A DNA stretch of 64,000 bases from Spongiactinospora rosea (GCF_003315795.1 NZ_QMEY01000033.1:1-64000); one strand, 5' to 3'; shown: positions 42,733-51,713, counted from the first letter of the stretch. Notes: generated from the sequence alone by a model not told the origin. Numbers and translations are program-made.

Positions 42733-44160
42733 ATGGCACCAACCCCCTTCACCCGGCGCGAGCTGCTGAGGAACGCCGCCCTCGCGGGCATGCTGCTGCC
42801 CGCCGCCGGCGCACTGGCCTCCTGCGCCACCCCGGCGGGTAACTCGGGCCCGGCCCAGGCCCCCACCGCGGGCGCCAAGAGCGCGAACAACCCGCTGGGC
42901 ATCCCCGAGGACAAGCCCGTCGAGGTCATCATCTTCGACGGCGGCTTCGGCGACACCTACTTCACCGACATCCACAAGCCGCTGTTCCGCACCAAGCACC
43001 CCAAGGTCGAGATCAAGGAGACCGCGACCAAGGAGATCGCCAAGACCCTCCAGCCGCGGCTCGCGGGCGGCAGCCCGCCCGAGGTCATCCACAACTCCGG
43101 CGCCAACGCGATGGACGTCGGCGCGCTGGTGCAGGACGGCCAGCTCTACGACCTGCAGACCCTGCTGGACGCGCCGAGCTGGGACGACCCCAACGTCAAG
43201 GTGCGCGACACGATCTCGCCGAACGTGATCGAGTGGGGCACGTTCGAGGGCAAGTTCCAGGTCATGGCCTACACGAACGGCGTCTGGGGGATGTGGTACT
43301 CCCAGAAGCTGTTCAGGGAGGAGGGCTGGCCGACCGCGCCCAAGACCTGGGAGGAGTTCACCGGGCTCCTGGAGACCATCAAGAAGTCCGGGAAGATGGC
43401 CCCGTTCACCTACGCGGGCAAGCACCCCTTCTACATCTACGAGACCATCCTCACCCTCGCCGCCAAGATCGGCGGCAAGGACGTGCTGAAGAACATCGAC
43501 AACCTGGAGGACGGCGCCTGGTCGGCCGAGCCGGTCAAGCAGGCCGCCGCCGCGTTCCAGGAGATCGGCGCGAAGTACCTGCTGCCCGGTACGGCGGGCC
43601 TGGACCACGTCCAGACCCAGACCGCCCAGAACAAGGGCAAGGTCGCCATCCTGCCGTGCGGGGTGTGGCTGGAGAACGAGCAGAAGGGCACCGCGCCCGC
43701 GGACTTCGAGTACGGGGTCTTCCCGCTGCCCGACTTCACCTCCTCAGACGCGCTGCCGTACGGGACGGTCCACGCGCGGCCCGGCGAGGACTTCATGGTC
43801 GGGGCCAAGTCGCCCAACCCGCTGGGCGGCGTGGAGGTCCTGCGGGCCATGCTGTCCAAGCAGGCGGCGGCCAAGTTCGTGCAGGCCGTCAGCACGCCGT
43901 CCATCGTCAAGGGCGCGGCCGAGGGCGTGCCGCTCAGCCCCGGCCTGAAGTCGGCCATCGCCATGCTGGACGCGGCGGGGGACAACACCACGTTCTTCCG
44001 TATGCGCCAGTGGTACCTGCCCATGCACGACGAGGTGGCCGCGGCCACCGGCCAGCTGATGAACGGCCGGCTGACCGTGGACAAGTGGGCCGAGCGCATC
44101 CAGAAGAAGGCCGCCGGCATCAAGGCCGACTCCTCCGTCACGAAGTACAAGCGCGACTGA
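42733..44160 (+). CDS. ngcE: N-acetylglucosamine/chitobiose ABC transporter, binding lipoprotein
   Basis: 475 aa. The N-terminus carries an RR motif (FTRRELLRN), a hydrophobic stretch and lipobox LASC (Cys near residue 32). The body matches NgcE-type binding proteins: VIIFDGGFGDTYFTDIH, LAGGSPPEVIHNSGANAMD, AYTNGVWGMWYSQKLF, PLPDFTSSDALPYGTVHA. In Streptomyces NgcE binds GlcNAc and N,N'-diacetylchitobiose outside the membrane. An aggaggg SD precedes ATG 42733. Two permease genes follow; no ATPase gene is present, so a shared MsiK-type ATPase is presumed. Confidence 0.94.
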   Translation: MAPTPFTRRELLRNAALAGMLLPAAGALASCATPAGNSGPAQAPTAGAKSANNPLGIPEDKPVEVIIFDGGFGDTYFTDIHKPLFRTKHPKVEIKETATKEIAKTLQPRLAGGSPPEVIHNSGANAMDVGALVQDGQLYDLQTLLDAPSWDDPNVKVRDTISPNVIEWGTFEGKFQVMAYTNGVWGMWYSQKLFREEGWPTAPKTWEEFTGLLETIKKSGKMAPFTYAGKHPFYIYETILTLAAKIGGKDVLKNIDNLEDGAWSAEPVKQAAAAFQEIGAKYLLPGTAGLDHVQTQTAQNKGKVAILPCGVWLENEQKGTAPADFEYGVFPLPDFTSSDALPYGTVHARPGEDFMVGAKSPNPLGGVEVLRAMLSKQAAAKFVQAVSTPSIVKGAAEGVPLSPGLKSAIAMLDAAGDNTTFFRMRQWYLPMHDEVAAATGQLMNGRLTVDKWAERIQKKAAGIKADSSVTKYKRD

Positions 44161-44187
44161 GCGCGCCCCAACCGATGTGAGCGACCA

Positions 44188-45090
44188 ATGAGATATCGCA
44201 GGACGGGATTCGTCGTCGGATTCCTCGCGGCGCCGGTGCTCCTCTACGTGATCTACGTGATCGCGCCCTATGCGCAGGCGTTCTATATCGCGCTGACCAA
44301 CTGGAGAGGGGTCAACGCCAGCCCGGAGTTCATCGGGCTGGAGAATTTCCGGCGCCTGTTCGAGGACTCCGTCTTCTGGAAGGCCGTCTGGCACAACCTG
44401 CTCCTGCTGATCCTCATGCCGGTGCTGACACTCGGGATCGCGCTGTTCTTCGCCTTCCTGCTGAACGTCGGCGGGAAGTCGGGCGTGACCGGGATCTGGG
44501 GGTCGAAGTTCTACCGGGTGGTGTTCTTCTTCCCCCAGGTCCTGGCGGTCGCCATCGTGGCGGTGCTGTTCCAGCAGGTGTTCCGCCCGGACCGCAGCGG
44601 CATGCTGAACGCGCCGCTGATCGCGGCCGGGCTGGAGCCCATCGGGTTCCTGTCGAACCCGGACGTCGCGTTCTGGTCCGTGCTCGGCGTGCTGGTGTGG
44701 CAGGCCGTCGGGTTCTATGTGGTGCTGTTCTCCGCGGGCATGGCCTCGGTGCCGAAGGACATGTTCGAGGCGGCGGCCATCGACGGCGCGGGCCGCCTCG
44801 CGCTGTTCTTCCGCGTGACGCTGCCGCTGCTGTGGGACACCATCCAGGTCGGCTGGGTGTACCTCGGCATCGCCGCGCTGGACGTCTTCGCCGTGGTGTG
44901 GGTGATGACCGCCGAGCACGGCGGCCCCGACTCCTCCACCACCGTCATGGCCGCGGAGATCTACCGCAACGCGTTCCAGTACTTCAGGTTCGGCTACGCC
45001 TCGGCCATGGGCGTGGTGCTGTTCTTCTTCACCGTTGGTTTCGCGGCGCTGTCCTTGCGGCTGTCGCGGCGCGAGCGGATCGAGTTCTAG
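44188..45090 (+). CDS. ngcF: Aminosugar ABC transporter permease
   Basis: 300 aa MalF-type inner-membrane permease with six hydrophobic segments (first at residues about 8-30) and the EAA loop (DMFEAAAIDGAGRLALFFRVTLPLL) that contacts the ATPase. It lies 27 bp after ngcE and 10 bp before the second permease. It forms the channel with NgcG. Confidence 0.93.
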   Translation: MRYRRTGFVVGFLAAPVLLYVIYVIAPYAQAFYIALTNWRGVNASPEFIGLENFRRLFEDSVFWKAVWHNLLLLILMPVLTLGIALFFAFLLNVGGKSGVTGIWGSKFYRVVFFFPQVLAVAIVAVLFQQVFRPDRSGMLNAPLIAAGLEPIGFLSNPDVAFWSVLGVLVWQAVGFYVVLFSAGMASVPKDMFEAAAIDGAGRLALFFRVTLPLLWDTIQVGWVYLGIAALDVFAVVWVMTAEHGGPDSSTTVMAAEIYRNAFQYFRFGYASAMGVVLFFFTVGFAALSLRLSRRERIEF

Positions 45091-45100
45091 GGGATCTCCA

Positions 45101-46012
45101 GTGGCTTCTCAGAGTCTGCCGTTCTCACGGTCCGAGGCCAGGAAAGAGCGCAAGGCGCGGCTCGGGCCGATGGCCATGCTCTCGCACGTGGCGCTGGCGC
45201 TGTGGACGATCCTCGTCGCGGTACCGATCATCTGGACGTTCCTGGCCTCGGTCAAGAGCGAGGACGAGATCTTCGGTGACGCCTGGTCGCTGCCCGCCGC
45301 GCTGCGCCTGGACAACTGGGCGCGGGCCTGGGAACAGGCGCACATCGGCCAGTACATGCTGAACAGCATCGTGGTCGTCTTCTTCGGCGTGTCCGGCACC
45401 ATGCTGCTCGGGGCGATGGCCGCGTACGTGCTTTCGCGGTATGAGTTCCGCGGGAGCAAGGCGCTGTACCTGCTGTTCGTGTCCGGCCTGGCCTTCCCGG
45501 TGTACCTGGCGCTCACGCCGCTGTTCTTCGTGGTGCAGAACATGGGCAGGGTGCCGGTGATCGGCCCGTTCATCGGGCTCAACAGCCACGCCGGTCTGGT
45601 GCTGGTCTACATCGCCTACTCACTGCCGTTCACGGTGTTCTTCCTGGCCGCGTTCTTCCGCACGCTGCCCACGGCGGTGGCGGAGGCGGCCTTCGTGGAC
45701 GGCGCCTCGCACACCCGGGTGTTCTTCCAGATCATGCTGCCGATGGCCAGGCCGGGGATCGTGAGCATCACGGTGTTCAACATCCTCGGGCAGTGGAACC
45801 AGTACCAGATTCCGCTGGTGCTGCTGGCCGGGGCCAAGGACAAATGGGTGCTCACCCAGGGCATCGCCGACATCTCCACGGCGGCGGGCTACGACGCCGA
45901 CTGGTCGGCGCTGTTCGCCGCGCTCAGCATGGCCATCCTGCCGATGCTGGTGGTCTACACCGTCTTCCAGCGGCAGATCCAGGCCGGGCTGACCGCCGGG
46001 GCGCTCAAGTAG
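45101..46012 (+). CDS. ngcG: Aminosugar ABC transporter permease
   Basis: 303 aa from GTG 45101 (SD agggga). MalG-type permease with six segments and the EAA loop AVAEAAFVDGASHTRVFFQIMLPMARPG. The N-terminal 25 residues are charged and cytoplasmic. Partner of NgcF. Its last codons and stop (gctcaagtagcggg) are followed by a short near-copy (ctcaggtagcg) at 46018, a weak instance of the gene-end echo seen elsewhere. Confidence 0.93.
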   Translation: MASQSLPFSRSEARKERKARLGPMAMLSHVALALWTILVAVPIIWTFLASVKSEDEIFGDAWSLPAALRLDNWARAWEQAHIGQYMLNSIVVVFFGVSGTMLLGAMAAYVLSRYEFRGSKALYLLFVSGLAFPVYLALTPLFFVVQNMGRVPVIGPFIGLNSHAGLVLVYIAYSLPFTVFFLAAFFRTLPTAVAEAAFVDGASHTRVFFQIMLPMARPGIVSITVFNILGQWNQYQIPLVLLAGAKDKWVLTQGIADISTAAGYDADWSALFAALSMAILPMLVVYTVFQRQIQAGLTAGALK

Positions 46013-46043
46013 CGGGGCTCAGGTAGCGAGGGACAGACAGGGC

Positions 46044-46727
46044 TCAGGCGTCGAGCACGTTGCGCAGCGCCTCGCGGCGGCTGAGCCCGCTGATGCCCTT
46101 GTGCTCGACGTAGCGGACCACCTCGCGGGGATCGACCTTCGCGTACTCGCGCAGCGCCCAGCCGATCGCCTTGCGGGCGAAGAAGTCGGTGTCGGACAGG
46201 CTGGGCTCGATGCAGGCGTAGAGCAGGCCCAGGTCGGTGTCGTGGCGGAAGCGATTCTGCGACAGGATGGACGCGCGGCGCTTCCACAGATCATCGGCCC
46301 GCGACCAGTCGAGCATGAGCGGGCGCATGGTGTCGGGGAAGGCGGCGAGCAGGCCGCCGATGCGATGGACGGCCAGGTCGTCGACGTAGTCCCACCACGC
46401 GCCGGTGACGATCATCTCTTCGTACATCGGCAGCGTGTAGAGGGTCTGCCAGGGCCGGTAGTAGCGGTAGCCGGTCAGCTCGATCGCCGCGTAGCGCTCC
46501 TCGCGGTATTCGGCCGCGCGCCAGATGGCCAGCGAGGTCTTGCGCCACTCGGGGGCGGCCGGGATGCGGTGGCGGGCGAAGACCTTCTTCAGCGCCGCCC
46601 GGCGCGGGACGGCCTGCACGCCCAGGAAGGGCATGTCGGATTTCATGTAGGCGCGCATGGCCTCGGCCTTGGTGGGCTCGGCCGCGGTGGTGAGCGCCAG
46701 CCGGATCTCCTCGCGCAGCGCGTTCAT
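46044..46727 (-). CDS. DNA alkylation repair protein (AlkD-like HEAT repeats)
   Basis: 227 aa. All-helical AlkD-like protein: YMKSDMPFLGVQAVPRRAALKKVF, WWDYVDDLAVHRIGGLLAAFP, LWKRRASILSQNRFRHDTD and FFARKAIGWALREYAKVDP, which carries the conserved Trp/Arg surface. Family members excise positively charged alkylated bases such as 3-methyladenine. ATG 46727 overlaps the stop of the TetR gene (atga), so it is translated in its operon. It interrupts the aminosugar module. Confidence 0.9.
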   Translation of the reverse strand: MNALREEIRLALTTAAEPTKAEAMRAYMKSDMPFLGVQAVPRRAALKKVFARHRIPAAPEWRKTSLAIWRAAEYREERYAAIELTGYRYYRPWQTLYTLPMYEEMIVTGAWWDYVDDLAVHRIGGLLAAFPDTMRPLMLDWSRADDLWKRRASILSQNRFRHDTDLGLLYACIEPSLSDTDFFARKAIGWALREYAKVDPREVVRYVEHKGISGLSRREALRNVLDA

Positions 46728-47359
46728 GCGCGCTGGCTGGTGCGCTCGCCCGTGGAAAGGCCGTCGAACAGCACCGTGATGTAGTGCTCGGCCAGCGCGC
46801 CGGTGTCGAGCGGGCCGTCGGAGCGGAACCAGCGCACGGTCACCCAGATCGTGTCGCGGATGGTGCGGTAGGCGAGCTTGGGGTCGATGTCGGCGCGCAA
46901 CTGGCCCCTGGCCTGGCCGCTCATGATCTGGTCGACCCACATGCGCTCGACCTCGTCCTCGGCCTTGACCAGGTAGTCGAACCGGTCGCCGGGCAGCGAG
47001 CGCAGGTAGCTCCAGTCGTTCTGCATGACGGTGATGGCGGCCCGGTGCGGCTCCAGCGTGGCGAACCCGATGCGGACCATGTCGGACAGCACGGCGCGCG
47101 GCTCGCCGCCGCGGGCCAGGGCGGTGCGGTAACGGCCGATCAGGTCGCGGAGGAAGCTCGCGAGCACCTCATCGACGATGCTCTCCTTGGAGTCGAAGTG
47201 GTGGTAGAGGCTGCCCGAGTGGATCCCGGCCTCCTGCGCGATCTCGCGGACGGTGGTCGCCTGGAAGCCCTTGCGCGCGAAGATCTCGGCGGCCAGCCGG
47301 ACGAGATGATCGCGGCGGTCCGAGACAGGGGTCGCCTTACCCGTGTTCACGCCCACCAT
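46724..47359 (-). CDS. TetR family regulator, KstR2-like
   Basis: 211 aa. TetR helix-turn-helix (FQATTVREIAQEAGIHSGSLYHHFDSKESIVDEVL split over residues 33-66) and a C-domain with MWVDQIM and RTIRDTIWVTVRWFRSDGPL, close to mycobacterial KstR2, which responds to a CoA thioester of cholesterol ring degradation. No steroid genes are nearby, so the ligand may differ. It is coupled to the alkD-like gene by a 4-bp overlap. GTG or ATG starts lie close; 47359 gives MVGVNTGKATPVSDRRD. Confidence 0.9.
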   Translation of the reverse strand: MVGVNTGKATPVSDRRDHLVRLAAEIFARKGFQATTVREIAQEAGIHSGSLYHHFDSKESIVDEVLASFLRDLIGRYRTALARGGEPRAVLSDMVRIGFATLEPHRAAITVMQNDWSYLRSLPGDRFDYLVKAEDEVERMWVDQIMSGQARGQLRADIDPKLAYRTIRDTIWVTVRWFRSDGPLDTGALAEHYITVLFDGLSTGERTSQRA

Positions 47360-47514
47360 TATGGGCCCTCGCCGAATCGCTTGTTGACGATACGGGTTCG
47401 CAAGCTCTCACCCTCAGTACCCTCATATTCCACTATTTCCTCACTTATCCTTGCAAACCAAACACTCCACCCGAACCGGGTACATCGGGTATCTCTCTAC
47501 GCGACGATCGTGTC

Positions 47515-48939
47515 ATGGCGAAGATCGGATATCCCTTCACCCTTGGTGTGGCGTCCGGCGAGCCCACGTCCAGCGGCGTGATCATCTGGACCCGGCTCGC
47601 GCCCGACCCGGTCGGCCTCGACCCCGGCCGCCCGGGCGGGATGCCGGCCGAGACGGTCCCGGTGCGCTGGCAGGTGGCCGAGGACGAGCGGTTCACCAAG
47701 ATCGTCGCGACCGGCACGGCGCAGGCCGGGCCGCAGTGGGCGCACAGCGTGCACGTCAAGGTGGACGGCCTGCGCCCGGCCGCCGACTACCACTACCGCT
47801 TCTCGGTCCCGGCCGCGTCCGGCGGGGCCACGAGCCCGGCGGGCCGTACCAGGACCGCCCCGGCCCGCGAGTCGGGCGACCCGGTGCGGTTCGCGGCCGC
47901 CTCCTGCCAGCGCTACGAGCACGGCCACTTCTCCGCGCTCGGCCACATCGCGGACGAGCGGCCCGACATCGTCTTCCACGTCGGCGACTACATCTACGAG
48001 GGGGGCAGGCCCGCCGATCCGCCGCCCGGCCGGTACGTCCGGCCGCTGGAAAGGCCCGAGCGCACCTGCCGCACGCTGCGCGACTACCGCAACCGGTACG
48101 CCCGCTACCGCACCGACGCCGACCTGCGGGCCGCGCACGCGGCGGCCCCCTGGACCCCGATCTGGGACGACCACGAGGTGCGCGACAACTACGCGGGAAC
48201 GCGGCCGGGCGACGGCTCCGACCCCGAGGAGTTCCTGCGCCGCCGCACGGCCGCCTACCAGGCGTACTACGAGCACTTCCCGCTGCGGGTCCGCCCGGTC
48301 GGCACCGGGCTGCACATGTACCGCTGGCGGCCCTACGGCCGGGTCGCCGACTTCCTGGTCCTGGACGCGCGGCAGTACCGCGAGCCGGGGGACATGCTCG
48401 GCCGCGCGCAGGAGGAGTGGCTGGTCGGGCGGCTGGATGCCTCGACGGCCCGGTGGAAGGTGCTCGTCCAGCCGACGTTCTTCGCCCGCAGGCAGTTCCC
48501 CGACGGGTCGCTCAGCACGGACGCCTGGGACGCCTTCCCGGCCCAGCGGGCCCGCGTGCTCTCCGCGGTGGACGGCGGCCTGGTCGTACTGAGCGGAGAT
48601 GTGCACAACAACTGGGCCTGCGACCTCGCCGACGACGCCGGGCGGCCGGTGGGCGTGGAGTTCGTGGGCACCGCGATCACCAGCGCGCCGCCCGCGACGG
48701 ACAACGCCGCGATCCTGGCGGCCAACCCGCACATCCGCTTCCACGACGGCCATCGCGGTTACATGTCGGGCACGGCGGGGCCGGACGGACTGGAACTCGC
48801 CTACCGCGTCGTGGACTTCGTGGACCGGCCCGGCTCCCCGGTCCGGACGGTGGCGATGTTCGGAGTGGAAGGGGATCGCTTGAAAGGCTTGATATCTGAC
48901 GCGGGGCTGAAATCGCGTGATCAGCCCCCTAGCAATTAG
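47515..48939 (+). CDS. PhoD-type alkaline phosphatase without a Tat signal
   Basis: 474 aa. The PhoD N-domain (FTLGVASGEPTSSGVIIWTRLAPDP) and metallophosphatase core are complete, with metal ligands in HVGDYIYEGG, WDDHEVRDNYAG and LSGDVHNNW. Classic PhoD is a Tat-exported phosphodi/monoesterase, but this one begins directly at the mature domain with no signal peptide in any upstream frame, so a cytoplasmic or membrane-associated enzyme is predicted. ATG 47515. Divergent from the TetR gene. Confidence 0.9.
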   Translation: MAKIGYPFTLGVASGEPTSSGVIIWTRLAPDPVGLDPGRPGGMPAETVPVRWQVAEDERFTKIVATGTAQAGPQWAHSVHVKVDGLRPAADYHYRFSVPAASGGATSPAGRTRTAPARESGDPVRFAAASCQRYEHGHFSALGHIADERPDIVFHVGDYIYEGGRPADPPPGRYVRPLERPERTCRTLRDYRNRYARYRTDADLRAAHAAAPWTPIWDDHEVRDNYAGTRPGDGSDPEEFLRRRTAAYQAYYEHFPLRVRPVGTGLHMYRWRPYGRVADFLVLDARQYREPGDMLGRAQEEWLVGRLDASTARWKVLVQPTFFARRQFPDGSLSTDAWDAFPAQRARVLSAVDGGLVVLSGDVHNNWACDLADDAGRPVGVEFVGTAITSAPPATDNAAILAANPHIRFHDGHRGYMSGTAGPDGLELAYRVVDFVDRPGSPVRTVAMFGVEGDRLKGLISDAGLKSRDQPPSN

Positions 48940-48984
48940 GAAAGTTTCCTATTAGATTGTCGGCATGCCCAAGAGCGGTGACGC

Positions 48985-50538
48985 ATGAGCCGACGCGACC
49001 ACGAGCTGCTGCGCCTGGCCGATGAGGTCCTTCTTCCGGGATTCACCGGAACCACGCCCCCCGACTGGCTGAGACGCCGGCTCGGCGACGGACTCGCGGG
49101 GGTGGTGCTGTTCTCCAGGAACATCCGCGACCCTGAGCAGGTCGCCGGCCTCACCGCCGCGCTACGGGCGGAGAAACCCGACCTGCTCGTCGGCATCGAC
49201 GAGGAGTCCGGGGAGGTCACCCGGCTGGAGGTCACGGGCGGCAGCAGCAGGCCGGGCAGCTTCGCCCTCGGGGTCGTGGACGACGTCGAGCTGACCGAGG
49301 CGATCGCCCGGGGTCTCGGGCTGGACCTCGCCGCCGCCGGGGTGACGATCAACTTCGCGCCCTCCGCCGACGTCAACTCCAACCCGGACAACCCGGTCAT
49401 CGGGCTGCGCTCGTTCGGCGCCGATCCTGAACTCGTGGCGCGGCACACCGTCGCCTCGGTCCGCGGCATGCAGTCGGCGGGCGTCGCCGCGTGCGTCAAG
49501 CACTACCCGGGACACGGCGACACCGCCATCGACTCCCACCACGCCGTGCCGTACGTGGACGCCACGGAGGAGGAGCTGTGGAAGGTGCCGCTGCTGCCGT
49601 TCCGCTCCGCCATCGAGGCGGGCGTGCGCGCGGTCATGACCGGGCACCTGCTCATCCCGGCCCTGGACGACGACCGGCCCGCCACGCTCAGCCCCAGGGT
49701 GCTCACCGGGCTGCTGCGTGAGGAGATGGGCTTCACCGGGCTGGTCGTGACCGACGCGATCGAGATGTCGGCCGTGTCCGGCCCGTACGGCATCGGCGGC
49801 GCGTCCGCGCTGGCCATCGCGGCCGGGGCCGACGCGATCTGCATCGGCGGCGAGCACGCCGACGAGAAGACCGCCGAGGCGGCCAGGGACGCCATCGCCG
49901 ACGCGGTGACCGGCGGACGGCTGAGCGAGGAGCGCCTGGCCGAGGCTGCGGGCCGGGTACGCGAACTGGCGACCTGGACCGTCGCCGCCAACCGCGAGGG
50001 CGACCCCGGCGCGGGACTGGACGGATCTCCGCTCGGCCTGCGGGCCGCCCGCCGCGCGCTGCGGGTCACCCGCCGCTCGGCCGACGCCTGCGTTCCGCTG
50101 GGCGGCCCGGCGTACGTGCTGGAGTTCGCGCCGGAGATGAACCTGGCGATCGACAAGGGCACCCCGTGGGGGATCGGCGGCCCGCTCGCCGAACTGGTCC
50201 CCGGCACCACCACGACCAGGCTGACGGCCTCCGCCGCCACCGGAGGGGCCGTGGAGGCGGTCCTTTCCGCGGCGAACGACCGGCCGCTCGTCCTGGTGGT
50301 CAGGGACGCGCACCGGCACGCCTGGCAGATGTCCGCCCTGGACCACCTGCTCGCCGCCCGCCCGGACGCCGTCGTGGTCGAGATGGGCCTGCCCAATCGC
50401 CGCGACCTCGGCGCCGTCCACATCGCCACGCACGGCTCGGCCCGGGTCTGCGGCCTGGCCGCCGCCGAAGTCCTCAGTGGCCGCATCGACGGGCACTTCT
50501 CCGGGGAGGTTGGCGACCTGCATCCGCTGGCCCCCTGA
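48985..50538 (+). CDS. GH3 beta-N-acetylhexosaminidase, NagZ-like
   Basis: 517 aa. The NagZ motif KHYPGHGDTAIDSH (Lys172-His173) carries the acid/base His, and the nucleophile is Asp257 in VVTDAIEMSAVSG. An extra C-terminal domain (residues about 345-517) is common in actinobacterial versions. There is no signal peptide, so it acts in the cytoplasm. It would cleave imported chitobiose or muropeptide-derived disaccharides to GlcNAc, linking it to NgcEFG and the GlcNAc kinase upstream despite the three intervening genes. Confidence 0.92.
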   Translation: MSRRDHELLRLADEVLLPGFTGTTPPDWLRRRLGDGLAGVVLFSRNIRDPEQVAGLTAALRAEKPDLLVGIDEESGEVTRLEVTGGSSRPGSFALGVVDDVELTEAIARGLGLDLAAAGVTINFAPSADVNSNPDNPVIGLRSFGADPELVARHTVASVRGMQSAGVAACVKHYPGHGDTAIDSHHAVPYVDATEEELWKVPLLPFRSAIEAGVRAVMTGHLLIPALDDDRPATLSPRVLTGLLREEMGFTGLVVTDAIEMSAVSGPYGIGGASALAIAAGADAICIGGEHADEKTAEAARDAIADAVTGGRLSEERLAEAAGRVRELATWTVAANREGDPGAGLDGSPLGLRAARRALRVTRRSADACVPLGGPAYVLEFAPEMNLAIDKGTPWGIGGPLAELVPGTTTTRLTASAATGGAVEAVLSAANDRPLVLVVRDAHRHAWQMSALDHLLAARPDAVVVEMGLPNRRDLGAVHIATHGSARVCGLAAAEVLSGRIDGHFSGEVGDLHPLAP

Positions 50539-50580
50539 GCGGGGCGCGTTCCTGTCGGTGGGCGCTGGTTGAATCGCGGT

Positions 50581-51426
50581 ATGGAGTTCGAGTCGGAGGA
50601 TCTTTCCAGCGCCTCCCTGGAGGAGCGGCTGCGCGACGGCGGCCCGCACGTCTTCCGGGAGTGCGACCTCACGCAGGCCGACCTGCGGGGTCTCTCCCTG
50701 TTCGAGGCGGTCTTCGAGGCGTGCGTGCTCGGCCGTGCCGACTTCCGGCGGGCCGACCTCGACGGCGCCCGCTTCTCCGGCGGCGGCGGGTCCGGCGTGC
50801 GCTTCGAGGACGCCGAGCTGGTCGACGCGGTCTTCACCGACGTCGACCTGACCTCGGCCAAGTTCGGCAACGCGCTGCTGACCGACGCGGTGTTCACCGG
50901 CTGCCGGATGATCGGCGCGGTGCTGTCCGGGTGCCGCGGCACCGGCTACCGCTTCACGGGCGGCAACCTGACCCTCGCCGACCTGACCGGCTGCACGCTG
51001 CGCGGGGAGATGATCGAGGACGTCCGGCTCGACGAGGCCAACCTCTCCGGCTGCGACTTCACCAAGGCGGTGTTCCTGCGCTCGCGGCTGATCGGCACCC
51101 GGCTGGTGGAGACCCGTTTCGAGGGGGCCGACCTGCGCGGAGCCGACCTCGGCGAGGTCGACGACACCCGGCTGCGGGCCCTGCGGGGCGCGGTCCTGTC
51201 GGCGGAGCAGGCCGCGCGGATCCTGGGGGAGCGGGGGCTGACGGTGCTGAAGTGCCGACAGGTACAGAAGATAATTCTGATAACTGTGGGCTATGCTCTG
51301 GTCACTCTCGGCTATAGCATCGGGATGCAATTGACCTTGAGGTCTACGGACGGTCGATCGGGGGGTCAAGGCCGGGTGTGGTGGCCTTCGGGCCTTCGCC
51401 GCGGCCGTCCGGCGTCCAACCGCTAA
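50581..51426 (+). CDS. Pentapeptide repeat protein with atypical C-terminal tail
   Basis: 281 aa from ATG 50581 (MEFESEDLSS). Residues about 25-205 form A(D/N)LxG-type pentapeptide repeats (CDLTQADLRGLSL, ADLDGARFSG, ADLRGADLGEVDD), a right-handed beta-helix like QnrB/MfpA DNA mimics, ending with SAEQAARILGERGLTVL, where homologues usually stop. A further roughly 57 residues include a hydrophobic stretch (IILITVGYALVTLG) encoded by AT-rich codons unlike the rest. The tail may be a loss of the stop codon or read-through into a promoter region. Function unknown; quinolone protection is only one possibility. Confidence 0.85.
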   Translation: MEFESEDLSSASLEERLRDGGPHVFRECDLTQADLRGLSLFEAVFEACVLGRADFRRADLDGARFSGGGGSGVRFEDAELVDAVFTDVDLTSAKFGNALLTDAVFTGCRMIGAVLSGCRGTGYRFTGGNLTLADLTGCTLRGEMIEDVRLDEANLSGCDFTKAVFLRSRLIGTRLVETRFEGADLRGADLGEVDDTRLRALRGAVLSAEQAARILGERGLTVLKCRQVQKIILITVGYALVTLGYSIGMQLTLRSTDGRSGGQGRVWWPSGLRRGRPASNR

Positions 51427-51435
51427 GGAGATCAA

Positions 51436-51699
51436 GTGATCAAGAAGCTGTGCGTCGCCGGTGCCGTCCTGGCCGCTGCCACCACCGCCGCGCTGGTCGC
51501 GGCGCCCGCTCAGGCGGAGTCCGCGGACAGATGGTCCAACTGGGCGAGCAACCACCGCTCGGCCCAGTCCGGCAACCTGTTCGGCAAGCTCGTCACCACC
51601 GCGGCCGGCGGCGCCGGATCGGCCAACGTCAACAACATCAACGGCACCGTCGCCAACGCCACCAACGGCAGCGTCACGGTGTTCTACTCGTTCCGCTGA
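51436..51699 (+). CDS. Small secreted protein of unknown function
   Basis: 87 aa. A signal peptide (residues 1-27, KK then hydrophobic, APAQA cleavage) precedes a 60-residue mature part rich in Asn, Gly and Ser (GGAGSANVNNINGTVANATNGS) with one Trp pair (RWSNWASNHRS). It has no cysteine. It has an excellent SD (aaggag) 6 nt before GTG 51436 and is followed by two hairpins. Length and composition recall small surface or spore-coat proteins, but no family is recognised. Confidence 0.82.
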   Translation: MIKKLCVAGAVLAAATTAALVAAPAQAESADRWSNWASNHRSAQSGNLFGKLVTTAAGGAGSANVNNINGTVANATNGSVTVFYSFR

Positions 51700-51713
51700 T
51701 CCCCGCTCGACGT

